Assembly (NCBI RefSeq): GCF_014636935.1
Contig: NZ_BMES01000002.1
Location: 248,001-312,000 of the forward strand
Origin: Alsobacter metallidurans
Lineage (GTDB): Bacteria; Pseudomonadota; Alphaproteobacteria; Rhizobiales; Beijerinckiaceae
Direction: 5' to 3'
Length of the DNA stretch: 64,000 nucleotides
A program made the position numbers and the translations under genes. The notes under the pieces are model-generated. The model was not told where the DNA came from, ran no database searches, and worked only from the letters and a program-made list of their open reading frames with translations. This document shows positions 1-8,470 of the stretch, in pieces (within the stretch, counting starts at the first letter, position 1; the number at the start of each line of letters is the position of its first letter).

Positions 1-1
1 G

Positions 2-151
2 ATCGACGGGCAACTGCGGCTCGCGAACGGCGCCCGGGTGCGTGACACCACGGCAGCCCAGGCCCGCAACGACAAGGCCGGCGCCCCGTCGCCGGCGGCT
101 CCGGCCGCCGAAGCGGCCCCCCAGGCGCAAGCCGGCGCGTCCCGTTCCTGA
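2..151 (+). CDS. RND efflux periplasmic adaptor (MFP), C-terminal fragment
   Basis: Only the last 49 codons are inside the window; the frame is open at the left edge and stops with TGA at 149-151. The residues IDGQLRLANGARV match the usual end of membrane-fusion proteins of RND pumps (a 'GQL.L..GA.V' ending of the membrane-proximal domain), followed by an Ala/Pro/Gln-rich low-complexity tail. The RND permease starts 51 bases downstream on the same strand, which is the standard adaptor-permease order. The identification rests on this short motif plus context. Confidence 0.7.
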   Translation: MDGQLRLANGARVRDTTAAQARNDKAGAPSPAAPAAEAAPQAQAGASRS

Positions 152-201
152 CCGGCCCTCGCTGAAACAGCCCCCGAAACCCCCATCGAGGGACACACGA
201 C

Positions 202-3200
202 GTGAACATCTCGGAATTCTGCATCAAGCACCCGGTCGCCACGACGCTGATGTCGATCGCGATGGTGGCCGGCGGCCTGTTCGCCTACGGCTTTCTGCCG
301 GTGGCGGCGCTGCCGCGCACCGAGTTCCCGGTGGTCAACGTCTCGGCCTCGCTGCCGGGCGCTTCTCCCGACACCATGGCGACCTCGGTCGCGACGCCGC
401 TGATCAAGCAGTTCACCACCATTGCGGGCATCGACACCATCACGTCGTCGAGCGCGCAGGGGTCTACCTCCATCGCGATCCAGTTCAACCTGGACCGGAG
501 CATCGACGCCGCAGCCGCCGACGTACAGGCCGCCATCGCGCGCACCCAGCGCCAGCTGCCGGCCGAGATGACCGAGCCGCCGAGCTACCGCAAGGTGAAC
601 CCGGCCGACGCGCCCATCCTGCTGATGTCGATCAAGAGCGACACGACTCCACTCTCCAAGCTCGACGCCTTCGCCCAGCAGGTCATCTCGCCCGCGCTCT
701 CGACCATCGAGGGCGTCGCGCAGGTTCAGATCTACGGCTCGCAGAAATACGCCGTGCGCGTGCAGCTCGACCCCAACGCGCTCGCGTCGCGCGGCATCGG
801 CGTCAACGAAGTGCAGGCCGCGATCACGGCGGCCAACGCCAACACGCCCGTGGGCTCGCTGCAGAACCCGGACCAGCGCCTCACCATCCAGGCCGAGACG
901 CAGCTCGCCAATGCGGCGCAGTTCGGCAACATCATCATCTCGGTGCGCAACGGCCGCCCGGTGCGCCTGGGCGACGTCGCCAAGGTGATCGACTCAGTCG
1001 AGAACTTCCAGCAGGCGAGCTGGTATGACGGCACGCGCTCCATCGTGCTGGCCGTGCAGCGCCAGCCCGACGCCAACACCGTGGAGGTGGTGGATAGGGT
1101 CAAGGCGCTGCTGCCGACCTTCGAGAGCCAGCTCCCCGCCAACACGACGCTGCACACGCTGAACGACCGCTCGCTGTCGATCCGCCACGCCGTTGAGGAC
1201 GTGAAGTTCACGCTGGGGCTCACCATCGTGCTCGTCATCATGGTGATCTTCATATTCCTACGCCGGATCTCGGCCACCCTCATCCCGAGCCTGGCGGTGC
1301 CGATCTCCATCGTGGCGACGCTCGGCGCGATGTACCTGTTCAATTTTTCGATCGATAACATCTCGCTGCTCGCGCTGACGCTGTCGGTGGGCCTCGTGGT
1401 CGACGACGCGATCGTGATGCTGGAGAACATCGTCCGGCACATGGAGGAGGAGGGGAAGGGCCCGCTGGAGGCCGCGCTCGACGGCAGCCGCGAGATCGGT
1501 CTCACCATCATCTCCATCACCTTGTCGCTCGTCGCCGTGTTTCTGCCCGTTCTGCTGATGGGCGGCGTGATCGGGCGCATCTTCAACGAGTTCGCCGTGG
1601 TGGTGACGGCCTCCATCGCGGCCTCGGCCTTCGTGTCGCTGACGCTCACGCCGATGCTGTGCTCCATCATGCTGAGCCGGCCGGAGCCCGGCCACGACTC
1701 GCGCAAGGGTCTCGGCGGCTGGCTGGAGCGCGGCTTCGACAAGTTCCTGGCGGGCTACGACTGGGGGCTTCGCCTCAGCCTGCGCCACCAGCCCGTGATG
1801 CTGCTGGTGTTCTTCGCCACGCTGGGCGGCACCGTGTGGCTGTTCACCGCCATCCCGAAGGGCTTTTTTCCGCAGGAGGACATCGGCCAGCTCAGCGTCA
1901 CCACGGAGGCGCGGCAGGACATCTCGTTCGACGCCATGGTGCTGCTGCAGAAGGACGTGATGGCTGTGTTCCAGAAGTCGCCCTACGTGGCGCACGTGGC
2001 CTCCACGGCCGGCGTCGCCACAACGGGGGGCGGCGCGAACAGCGGCATGAATTCCGGCCGGCTCTTCGTGGAGCTGAAGAGCCAGGAGGAGCGCCCGCCG
2101 CTCTCGGTGATCATCCCGGAGCTGCGCCGCCAGCTCGCGCAGGTGCCCGGCATCACCACCTACATGACGCCGGTGCAGAACCTGAATATCGGCGGCCGGG
2201 CCTCCAAGAGCCAGTACCAGTTCGTGATGCAGGGACTGGACCAGAACGAGCTCTACAGCTGGTCGCAGAAGATGTCGGACGCCATGCAGAAGGACAGGTC
2301 CTTCGCGGACGTCTCCACCGACCTGCAGAACAACGCCCTGCAGGCGACCCTGAAGGTGGACCGCGACAAGGCCAATGCGCTCGGCGTGTCGTCCGACCAG
2401 CTGCGATCGACGCTGTATTCGGGCTTCGGCGCCCGGCAGGTCTCCACGATCTACACGGCGGGCGACAGCTACAGCGTGCTGATCGAGTTCGATCCCACCG
2501 TCGCGTGGACCTCCGACCGGCTGGACGTGATCCGCATCCGCGCCTCAAACGGCACGCTGGTGCCGCTGAGCGCCATCGCCCGGGTCGAGCGGACGGCCGG
2601 TCCGCTCACCGTGAACCAGCTTGGCCAGCTCACCGCCGTGACGCTGTCGTTCAACCTGCCGAACGGCGTGTCGCTGGGCGACGCGCTGACCCGGATCGAC
2701 CAGATCAAGGGCGAGCTGAACATGCCGGCCACCATCGCGACCAGCTTCGCCGGCACCGCCAAGACCTTCCAGCAGTCGCTCGCCAACCAGGGAATCCTGC
2801 TCACGGCCGCGATCGTGACAATCTACATCGTGCTGGGCATCCTGTACGAGAGCTTCGTCCACCCGCTCACCATCCTGACGGGCCTGCCCTCGGCGGCGCT
2901 GGGCGCCTTGCTGACGCTGAAGCTCTTCGGCATGGACCTCAGCGTGATCGCGATGATCGGCCTCCTGATGCTGATCGGCATCGTGAAAAAGAACGCCATC
3001 ATGATGATCGACGTGGCGCTCGTCATGCAGCGCGATGGCAAGTCGCCACGCGACGCGATCTACGAGGCCTGCTTGATGCGCTTCAGGCCCATCATGATGA
3101 CCACCTTCGCGGCCATCATGGGCACGCTGCCGATCGCCGTCGGAGCAGGGGCGGGCGCGGAGCTGCGCCAGCCGCTCGGCGTCGCGGTGGTGGGCGGCCT

Positions 3201-3378
3201 CGTGGTGTCGCAGGCGCTGACGCTGTTCATCACGCCGGTGCTCTACCTCTACATGGACCGGCTCTCCAACGCGCTGACGGCGGCGGTAGGCTGGTTCCGC
3301 AAGCCTCGTTCCCGGAAGGAGCGTCCCGAGGACGTGCGCGCGCCGCAAGGGGGCGAGCGCCCTATGCCGGCCGAGTGA
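202..3378 (+). CDS. RND efflux permease, HAE1/AcrB-type
   Basis: A 1058-residue inner-membrane proton-driven exporter, the normal length for HAE1-family pumps. It starts with GTG; the N-terminus MNISEFCIKHPVATTLM is the typical first transmembrane entry. The proton-relay motif GLVVDDAIVMLEN puts the paired aspartates at about residues 401-402 in the fourth transmembrane helix. Two repeats of six transmembrane helices and two large periplasmic loops are readable, with a C-terminal helix block near residues 865-1020. With the upstream adaptor it would form a tripartite pump with an outer-membrane TolC-like channel, which is not in view. The exported substrate (drug, lipid, solvent) cannot be told from sequence. 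The hydrophilic tail of about 35 residues after the last helix is basic and Pro-rich. Confidence 0.95.
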   Translation: MNISEFCIKHPVATTLMSIAMVAGGLFAYGFLPVAALPRTEFPVVNVSASLPGASPDTMATSVATPLIKQFTTIAGIDTITSSSAQGSTSIAIQFNLDRSIDAAAADVQAAIARTQRQLPAEMTEPPSYRKVNPADAPILLMSIKSDTTPLSKLDAFAQQVISPALSTIEGVAQVQIYGSQKYAVRVQLDPNALASRGIGVNEVQAAITAANANTPVGSLQNPDQRLTIQAETQLANAAQFGNIIISVRNGRPVRLGDVAKVIDSVENFQQASWYDGTRSIVLAVQRQPDANTVEVVDRVKALLPTFESQLPANTTLHTLNDRSLSIRHAVEDVKFTLGLTIVLVIMVIFIFLRRISATLIPSLAVPISIVATLGAMYLFNFSIDNISLLALTLSVGLVVDDAIVMLENIVRHMEEEGKGPLEAALDGSREIGLTIISITLSLVAVFLPVLLMGGVIGRIFNEFAVVVTASIAASAFVSLTLTPMLCSIMLSRPEPGHDSRKGLGGWLERGFDKFLAGYDWGLRLSLRHQPVMLLVFFATLGGTVWLFTAIPKGFFPQEDIGQLSVTTEARQDISFDAMVLLQKDVMAVFQKSPYVAHVASTAGVATTGGGANSGMNSGRLFVELKSQEERPPLSVIIPELRRQLAQVPGITTYMTPVQNLNIGGRASKSQYQFVMQGLDQNELYSWSQKMSDAMQKDRSFADVSTDLQNNALQATLKVDRDKANALGVSSDQLRSTLYSGFGARQVSTIYTAGDSYSVLIEFDPTVAWTSDRLDVIRIRASNGTLVPLSAIARVERTAGPLTVNQLGQLTAVTLSFNLPNGVSLGDALTRIDQIKGELNMPATIATSFAGTAKTFQQSLANQGILLTAAIVTIYIVLGILYESFVHPLTILTGLPSAALGALLTLKLFGMDLSVIAMIGLLMLIGIVKKNAIMMIDVALVMQRDGKSPRDAIYEACLMRFRPIMMTTFAAIMGTLPIAVGAGAGAELRQPLGVAVVGGLVVSQALTLFITPVLYLYMDRLSNALTAAVGWFRKPRSRKERPEDVRAPQGGERPMPAE

Positions 3379-3411
3379 TCGCGGCCCGCGCGGCGCGGAG
3401 AGGCGGGCGGC

Positions 3412-4158
3412 TCAGTCGAGCTTGACGTCGTCCTCGTCGTTGTCGTCGTCCTCGTCCCCGTCGTCGTCGACCGGGGCCGCCGGCCTGGCGGCCGCCTCGG
3501 CGGCGAGCGCCTGGTCGATCGCGCCGGCCAGCACCTCGGCCGGTTGCGCGCCCGACGCCGCGACGCGACCGGCGAAGATGAAGAAGGGCACGCCCTCCAC
3601 GCCGACGTCCTGCGCCTGCCGGATCTCACGGTGCACCTCCGGGGCGGACTCGTCCGAACGCAGGAAGCTGGCGGCTTCCTCGCGGTCCATGCCGACCAGC
3701 GCGGCGCGGTCGGCCAGCACCTCGACGTCTCCGATGTCGAGCCCCTCGGTGAAGAAAGCGCTGAACAGCGATTCAACGAGCGCGTCCTGCACGCCCCATG
3801 TCCACGACCAGCGGATCAGCCGGTGCGCGTCCAGGGTGTTGGGCGAGCGCTGAATGGCGTCGAACGCGAACGGGATGTCCACCTCCTTGCCGACCTCGAC
3901 CAGCCGCTGGTGCACGTCCGCGACCCGGTCGCCGAACTTGCGGGCCATGTAGGCCTTGCGATCATGCCCGCCGGCCGGGATCGTGGGATCGAGCTGGAAC
4001 GGGCGCCAGCGCACCACAACCGGCTGCTCGGGGCGCAGCTCCAGCGCCTCGGCAAGGCGGCGCTTGCCGACATAGCACCACGGGCAGACGACATCCGAGA
4101 TGACGTCGATGGTGAGCGGAGCGGGCTCCTGAGGCGCGGATGCGGCGGCGTCCGTCAT
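3412..4158 (-). CDS. DsbA-family oxidoreductase (FrnE-like) with Asp-rich tail
   Basis: A 248-residue thioredoxin-fold protein of the DsbA/2-hydroxychromene-2-carboxylate isomerase superfamily, FrnE branch. The redox motif CPWC lies at residues 25-28 (VVCPWCYVGK), close to the start and without a signal peptide, so it is probably cytoplasmic. Conserved FrnE features further along are the 'RW.PFQLDP' stretch and 'EGVPFFIFAGR' near the cis-Pro loop. The last ~20 residues are almost all Asp/Glu/Asn, encoded by a GTC/ATC-rich stretch on the plus strand; this tail is not part of the family fold. It is downstream of the AMP-binding-like gene with a gap of 78 bases, possibly in the same transcript. 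The RND gene converges on it. Confidence 0.88.
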   Translation of the reverse strand: MTDAAASAPQEPAPLTIDVISDVVCPWCYVGKRRLAEALELRPEQPVVVRWRPFQLDPTIPAGGHDRKAYMARKFGDRVADVHQRLVEVGKEVDIPFAFDAIQRSPNTLDAHRLIRWSWTWGVQDALVESLFSAFFTEGLDIGDVEVLADRAALVGMDREEAASFLRSDESAPEVHREIRQAQDVGVEGVPFFIFAGRVAASGAQPAEVLAGAIDQALAAEAAARPAAPVDDDGDEDDDNDEDDVKLD

Positions 4159-4236
4159 GGCGGATCTCCGGAATGCGAAAGGTTGAAAAGGGTTGATCGC
4201 CGCAAATTAGCGCAATCGGGCGAAATGGCGACCCTC

Positions 4237-5481
4237 TCAGGCCGGGTCGAGGCTCACGATGCGGTCGCCGTCGAGCTTGGCGACGAGGCCGGGGTCCGCC
4301 CAGCCGGTCTCCGGCGAGCCGCCGCTGACCCCTTCGCCGCGCACCTGCAGGCGGCCGCGCTCCACGCGCGCCTCGGTGACGAGCGCCCCGTCGGTGGCGT
4401 CGGGCACGCGCAGCGATGCGAGCGACACGTCGGCGGCGCCGTCCTCGCGCCGGGGGCCCAGCAGCAGCGCAGTTTCGCGCAGGGCCAGCACGTCGATGAT
4501 GGGCGACGCCTTTGCGCGGGGCCGCTCTCGTTGCTGCAGGCGCGCCGGCGCCCGATGGACGAGCACGGCGGAGCTGAGCGCCGCGCCGCCCAGCAGCTCG
4601 GCCTGATGCAGCCCTCGCTCCAACGCCGCCGGCGCGACCAGATGAGGACGCACCATCATGGAGAGCTGCTGCAGCAATCCGCCGGCGTCGAACGGGCCAT
4701 GCAGGTGAAGCGTAGCGCCGGTGAGCAGCGCCGGAATCAGGCCGGTGGCCAGGCCCGCAAGCGTCAGGGGCGCGAGCGTGGTGAGAATCGGATCGGCGGC
4801 GCCGAGGTCGCCGCGCGTGACGACGCCCAGCGCGCTGGCGATCAGCATCTCCTGCGCGTGCGACCTCCAGACCGGACCGGTGGGAGTGAGGTCGAGGGTC
4901 AGCACCGGCCTGGGTCCCGGGCGGGCGTTCTCGAAGGCGTTCACGAAACCAGTGTCGCGGCTATGGATCAGCGCGTCTGAAAGCGGCGTCACTCCGGCGG
5001 GCAGCCGGTCGCCGAAGGCGAGCAGAAAGCGCGGCCCATCGGGGAGCATCGCGGCGGCGGCCCGCAACGCCTCGGCCGGCCGCACGTCCCCGACCGCGCC
5101 CACCGACACAATGGCGCGGGCGCCGAGCAGCTGAAGAGCCGCGGACAGGGCCTCGCGCGGCAGCCAGGTGGGCGTGAGGCACGGCGTCATTCCGGCCTTC
5201 AGAACCGCCAGAATGGCGAGCGGAGCTTCCACGGAAGCCCCCATCGCGACCGCGACCCGACTGCCGGGCTCCAGGCCGATCTCGTCGATGCGGTGCACGA
5301 TGTTGTCGACGGCCTGCGCGGCCTCCGCGTAGGTGCGGCGCATGACGCGTCCGCCGCAGTCGAAGCCCGCGAAGGCGAGGGCCTGGCCGTTGAGGTTCGC
5401 GGTCGAAACGAAGAGGTCGACCAACGTCACGCCCGACCACGGCGCGGGCGCGGCGCTCTCGATCTCTTCGGCGTGGCTCAC
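4237..5481 (-). CDS. Degenerate AMP-binding (adenylate-forming) domain protein
   Basis: The 414-residue protein resembles the N-terminal domain of acyl-CoA synthetases: 'YAEAAQAVDNIVHRI' and 'GSRVAVAMG.S.E..LAILAVLKAGM.P' are typical adenylate-forming signatures in the first 130 residues. The hallmark phosphate-binding loop (T-S-G-T-T-G-x-P-K-G) is absent; the equivalent place near residue 200 reads 'LDLTPTGPVWRSH'. The usual acyl-adenylate motif (YG.TE) and the C-terminal lysine domain are also not seen, and the protein is about 100 residues short. It is probably not a working ligase and may be a scaffold or decaying paralogue. GTG start; it lies 43 bases downstream of the peptide-binding protein gene on the same strand. 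Confidence 0.6.
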   Translation of the reverse strand: MSHAEEIESAAPAPWSGVTLVDLFVSTANLNGQALAFAGFDCGGRVMRRTYAEAAQAVDNIVHRIDEIGLEPGSRVAVAMGASVEAPLAILAVLKAGMTPCLTPTWLPREALSAALQLLGARAIVSVGAVGDVRPAEALRAAAAMLPDGPRFLLAFGDRLPAGVTPLSDALIHSRDTGFVNAFENARPGPRPVLTLDLTPTGPVWRSHAQEMLIASALGVVTRGDLGAADPILTTLAPLTLAGLATGLIPALLTGATLHLHGPFDAGGLLQQLSMMVRPHLVAPAALERGLHQAELLGGAALSSAVLVHRAPARLQQRERPRAKASPIIDVLALRETALLLGPRREDGAADVSLASLRVPDATDGALVTEARVERGRLQVRGEGVSGGSPETGWADPGLVAKLDGDRIVSLDPA

Positions 5482-5524
5482 CCCGTCCCCCGGCTCGGCT
5501 CCTCAACTCAGGAGTGTGCAACAA

Positions 5525-7351
5525 TCAAGGCGATTCCCGCCAGAGCGTATCCGGTAAAAAGCCGAACAAAGGCGCCGGCTCCGGCCGTTTCACCGCCGCC
5601 GAGCGCGCCACCCATTGGTCCGGCTGATTGAACAGCGGAATGACGTAGAAGCCGGACAAAAGCACCCGGTCGAGCGCCCGGACGGCGTCCACGAAGGTGT
5701 CGCGCTCCCGGGCGGCCAGCATCGCCTCGATGGCGGCGTCGATGGCGGGCGAGCGTGCGCCCGCATAATTGAGCGACCCCGGCCGGGCGGCCGACTGCGA
5801 CCCCCAGCGGCCATACTGCTCGTTGCCCGGCGAGGGCGACGCGCCCCAGCTGTACTGGATCATGTCATAGTCGAAATCCGAGAGCCGTCGCCAGTACTGC
5901 ACGTCGTCGACCAGACGCACCGCCATTGTGACGCCGATCCGCTGCAACGCGCTCGCGAAGTTGAGCGCGAGGCGCTCCTGCACCCGCGTGGAGGCCAAGA
6001 ATTCGAACGCCAGCGGCTCTCCCGTGGCGGTCTGGCGCAACGCGCCGTCCCGCAAAACGTAGCCGGCCGAGGCCAGCAGCGCGAGCGCCTTGCGGGCATT
6101 GTCCCGGTCACGGCCCGAACCGTCGGCGCCGGCCGGTCGCCATCCGCCGTCGAGGATGTCCGGCCGCACCGCGCCCGGGAAGGGCGCGAGGATCGCCCGC
6201 TCTCCGGCGGACGCATCGCGGCCCGTCGAGGCGAGGTCCGAGCCCTCGAAATAGCTCGTGGTGCGCCGGTACACCCCGGCGAAGAGGTTGCGGTTCACCC
6301 AGTCGAAGTCGAACAGCAGCCCCAGCGCCTCGCGGACGCGCGGGTCGGCGAAGAATGGCCGGCGCGTGTTGAACACGAAAGCGTTCATGCCCTTGGGCGT
6401 GCGCACCGGGACAGGATCCTTCACCACGCGCCCGTCGCGCACGGCGGGAAAGTCGTAGCCGGTCGTCCAGCGGGTGGGGCTGTCCTCCGACCGCACGTCG
6501 TAGAGCCCGCCCTTGAACGCCTCGAACAGCGCGTTGGCGTCGCGGTAGTAGTCGAAGCGGATCTCGTCCGGATTGTAGAGCCCGCGCGAGATCGGCAGAT
6601 CCTTGGCCCAGTAGTCGGGATTGCGGCGGTACGTGATGCTCTCGCCGGGCTTGGCCTGCGCGACCACATAGGGGCCCGTGCCCACCGGCGGCGCCAGCGT
6701 GGTCTGCTCGAAGGTCGCCGGATCGGTCGCGTGCTTCGGCAGCACCGGCATCAGGGCGAGGATCAGCGGCAGTTCGCGGTCCCCGCCGGCGTCGAGGTCG
6801 AACCGGATCGTGCGCCCGTCCACGGCCGTGGCGCGTGAGACCTTGCCGTACCAGCTTCGCAGGTTGGGCTTGCCCTTGGTTCTCAGAAGGTCCCAGGTGA
6901 ACAGCACGTCCTCGGCCGTCACCGGCGCTCCGTCCGAGAAGCGCGCCTTCGGGTTGAGGCGAAAGATCACCCAGCTGCGATCGTCCGGCGTCTCGATGCT
7001 CTCGGCCACCAGGCCGTAGAGCGTGAAGGGCTCGTCGAAGGACCGCGCCATCAGGGCCTGGAACACGAGCCCGGTCGGCGGCGCGATGCCCTGGGCAGCG
7101 ATGCCGCGCACCACATAGGGGTTCAGCGTGTCGAACGAGCCCTGGACGCCGAACACGATTCGCCCGCCCTTGGGCGCATCGGCGCGCACATAGGGCAGGG
7201 CGGCGAAGTCGGGCGGCAGGGCTGGCTCGCCATGCATCGCGATGCCGTGGCGAGGCTGCGCGTTTGCGCTTGCGACCGACGAGGCGACGAGAGCCAGGGC
7301 GCAAACCGCCGCCGTTGCGGCGTGGCGGGCAATGATTCGAAGCGATCTCAC
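5525..7351 (-). CDS. Extracellular solute-binding protein, family 5 (peptide/YejA-like)
   Basis: A 608-residue periplasmic binding protein of the oligopeptide ABC importer class. The first ~32 residues form a signal peptide ending at 'ANAQP'. Family landmarks are 'GGRIVFGVQGSFDTLNPY', 'FRLNPKARFSDGAPVTAEDVLFTWD', 'PPVGTGPYVV' and 'YRRNPDYWAKDLP'. The sequence is closest in style to YejA/AppA proteins, which feed peptides or related oligomers to a permease pair. No permease or ATPase gene is next to it; the following gene is AMP-binding-like. GTG start with a weak ribosome-binding site, so an alternative start is possible. Confidence 0.92.
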   Translation of the reverse strand: MRSLRIIARHAATAAVCALALVASSVASANAQPRHGIAMHGEPALPPDFAALPYVRADAPKGGRIVFGVQGSFDTLNPYVVRGIAAQGIAPPTGLVFQALMARSFDEPFTLYGLVAESIETPDDRSWVIFRLNPKARFSDGAPVTAEDVLFTWDLLRTKGKPNLRSWYGKVSRATAVDGRTIRFDLDAGGDRELPLILALMPVLPKHATDPATFEQTTLAPPVGTGPYVVAQAKPGESITYRRNPDYWAKDLPISRGLYNPDEIRFDYYRDANALFEAFKGGLYDVRSEDSPTRWTTGYDFPAVRDGRVVKDPVPVRTPKGMNAFVFNTRRPFFADPRVREALGLLFDFDWVNRNLFAGVYRRTTSYFEGSDLASTGRDASAGERAILAPFPGAVRPDILDGGWRPAGADGSGRDRDNARKALALLASAGYVLRDGALRQTATGEPLAFEFLASTRVQERLALNFASALQRIGVTMAVRLVDDVQYWRRLSDFDYDMIQYSWGASPSPGNEQYGRWGSQSAARPGSLNYAGARSPAIDAAIEAMLAARERDTFVDAVRALDRVLLSGFYVIPLFNQPDQWVARSAAVKRPEPAPLFGFLPDTLWRESP

Positions 7352-7631
7352 TCGTCGAAGATACCATGTCCGTTAGGGCATGATGCCTACCCAGATCGGC
7401 GATTTCGGCTGGAAAGCCGCGGGGTAAAGCGATATGAGGCAAGCGGCCTCGTCATTCTCACGCCTCATTCCGCGCCGATGCAGCGGGCGAGATCCGTGGG
7501 AGGGCAGGGGCCTTCCTGGTGTGCCTGGCCCTTTGCGGGCTGGACGTCCTTGTCGGGACGGCTGGGCGCGCTCTTTCGGTCTTCCGTCGGCGCCTGCCGT
7601 CGTCCCAGCCAATCGAGAAGGATTTATCCTG

Positions 7632-8399
7632 ATGTCTTTCGACCGGTGGTCCGCTCTGCGCCCGAGCCGGATGGCGCTCCTCGCCGCCGCCTCGCTCTCC
7701 CTTTCCGCTCCGGCCTTCGCGCAGACGCAGCCGCGTCCGGCTGCTCCCAAGCCCGCAGCTCCCGCCCCGGCCCAGCCGGCCGCCCCGCAGGGCCAGGCCG
7801 CGCAGACCGGCCCGACCGTCGTGCAGGTGAAGCCCGAGCCGTCCCAGGCCGACTGGGTGAAGGTTTGCGGCAAGGACCCGCAGGCCGGCAAGGAGATCTG
7901 CTATACGACGCGCGACTTCGTGTCCGACCAGGGCCAGCCGGTGCTCGCCGTCGCGGTCTATGACGTGAAGGGCGACCCGAACAAGATCGTCCGCTTCCTG
8001 ATGCCGCTCGGCCTGCTGCTGCAGCCCGGCATCCGCTACGCCGCCGACTCCGGCGCGCCGCAGGCCGGCAAATACGCGATCTGCTTCCCGAACGGCTGCT
8101 TCGCCGAAGGTCCCGTCAAGGAGGACGTGATCAACGGCATCAAGAAGGCCACCAACCTGAACATCAGCGTCCAGAACCAGTTTACCCGCGAGGTGACGTT
8201 CCAGGTGCCGATGGCGGGCTTCGGCAAGGCCTACGACGGCGCTCCGATCGACCCGGCGGTGCTCGAGCAGCAGCAGAAGCAGCTGCAGGAGCAGATGCAG
8301 AAGCAGGCCGACGAGATGCGCAAGAAGCTCGAGCAGCCCGGCGCGGCTCCGGCCCCCGGCGCAGCGCCCGCTCCGGCCCCGGCGGCTCCCAAGCCCTGA
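7632..8399 (+). CDS. Invasion-associated locus B (IalB) family protein
   Basis: A 255-residue exported protein. Residues 1-31 are a signal peptide ending AFAQT; residues ~32-65 are a Pro/Ala/Gln-rich linker. The IalB domain follows, with 'VKVCGKDPQAGKEICYTTRDF' and 'FLMPLGLLLQPGIRY', and paired Cys near 'YAICFPNGCFAEG' that may form a disulfide. Near residue 215 a Gln-rich coiled-coil segment leads into a Pro/Ala tail. The ATG at 7632 was chosen because AGAAGGA lies upstream and the signal peptide begins there; the frame is open further upstream but without a signal. IalB proteins are periplasmic or outer-membrane associated and common in Hyphomicrobiales; their biochemical activity is not established. 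Confidence 0.88.
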   Translation: MSFDRWSALRPSRMALLAAASLSLSAPAFAQTQPRPAAPKPAAPAPAQPAAPQGQAAQTGPTVVQVKPEPSQADWVKVCGKDPQAGKEICYTTRDFVSDQGQPVLAVAVYDVKGDPNKIVRFLMPLGLLLQPGIRYAADSGAPQAGKYAICFPNGCFAEGPVKEDVINGIKKATNLNISVQNQFTREVTFQVPMAGFGKAYDGAPIDPAVLEQQQKQLQEQMQKQADEMRKKLEQPGAAPAPGAAPAPAPAAPKP

Positions 8400-8420
8400 T
8401 CGTAGAGGCTTTCGAATGCG

Positions 8421-8449
8421 AACGGGCGGTCCTCAGGGCCGCCCGTTTT
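8421..8449 (+). terminator. Rho-independent terminator after the IalB gene
   Basis: ACGGGCGG and CCGCCCGT form a GC-rich stem around a short loop, followed by TTTT. It begins 22 bases after the IalB stop codon and lies before the end of the convergent gene; the symmetric stem could also slow transcription from the other side. Confidence 0.85.
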
Positions 8450-8470
8450 GCGTTGGGAACTCCCCGGGCG

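Noticed and set aside
7618-7632. AGGAT-TT-ATCCT inverted repeat at the IalB ribosome-binding site
   Set aside because: The two-base loop is too small for a stable hairpin; probably chance.
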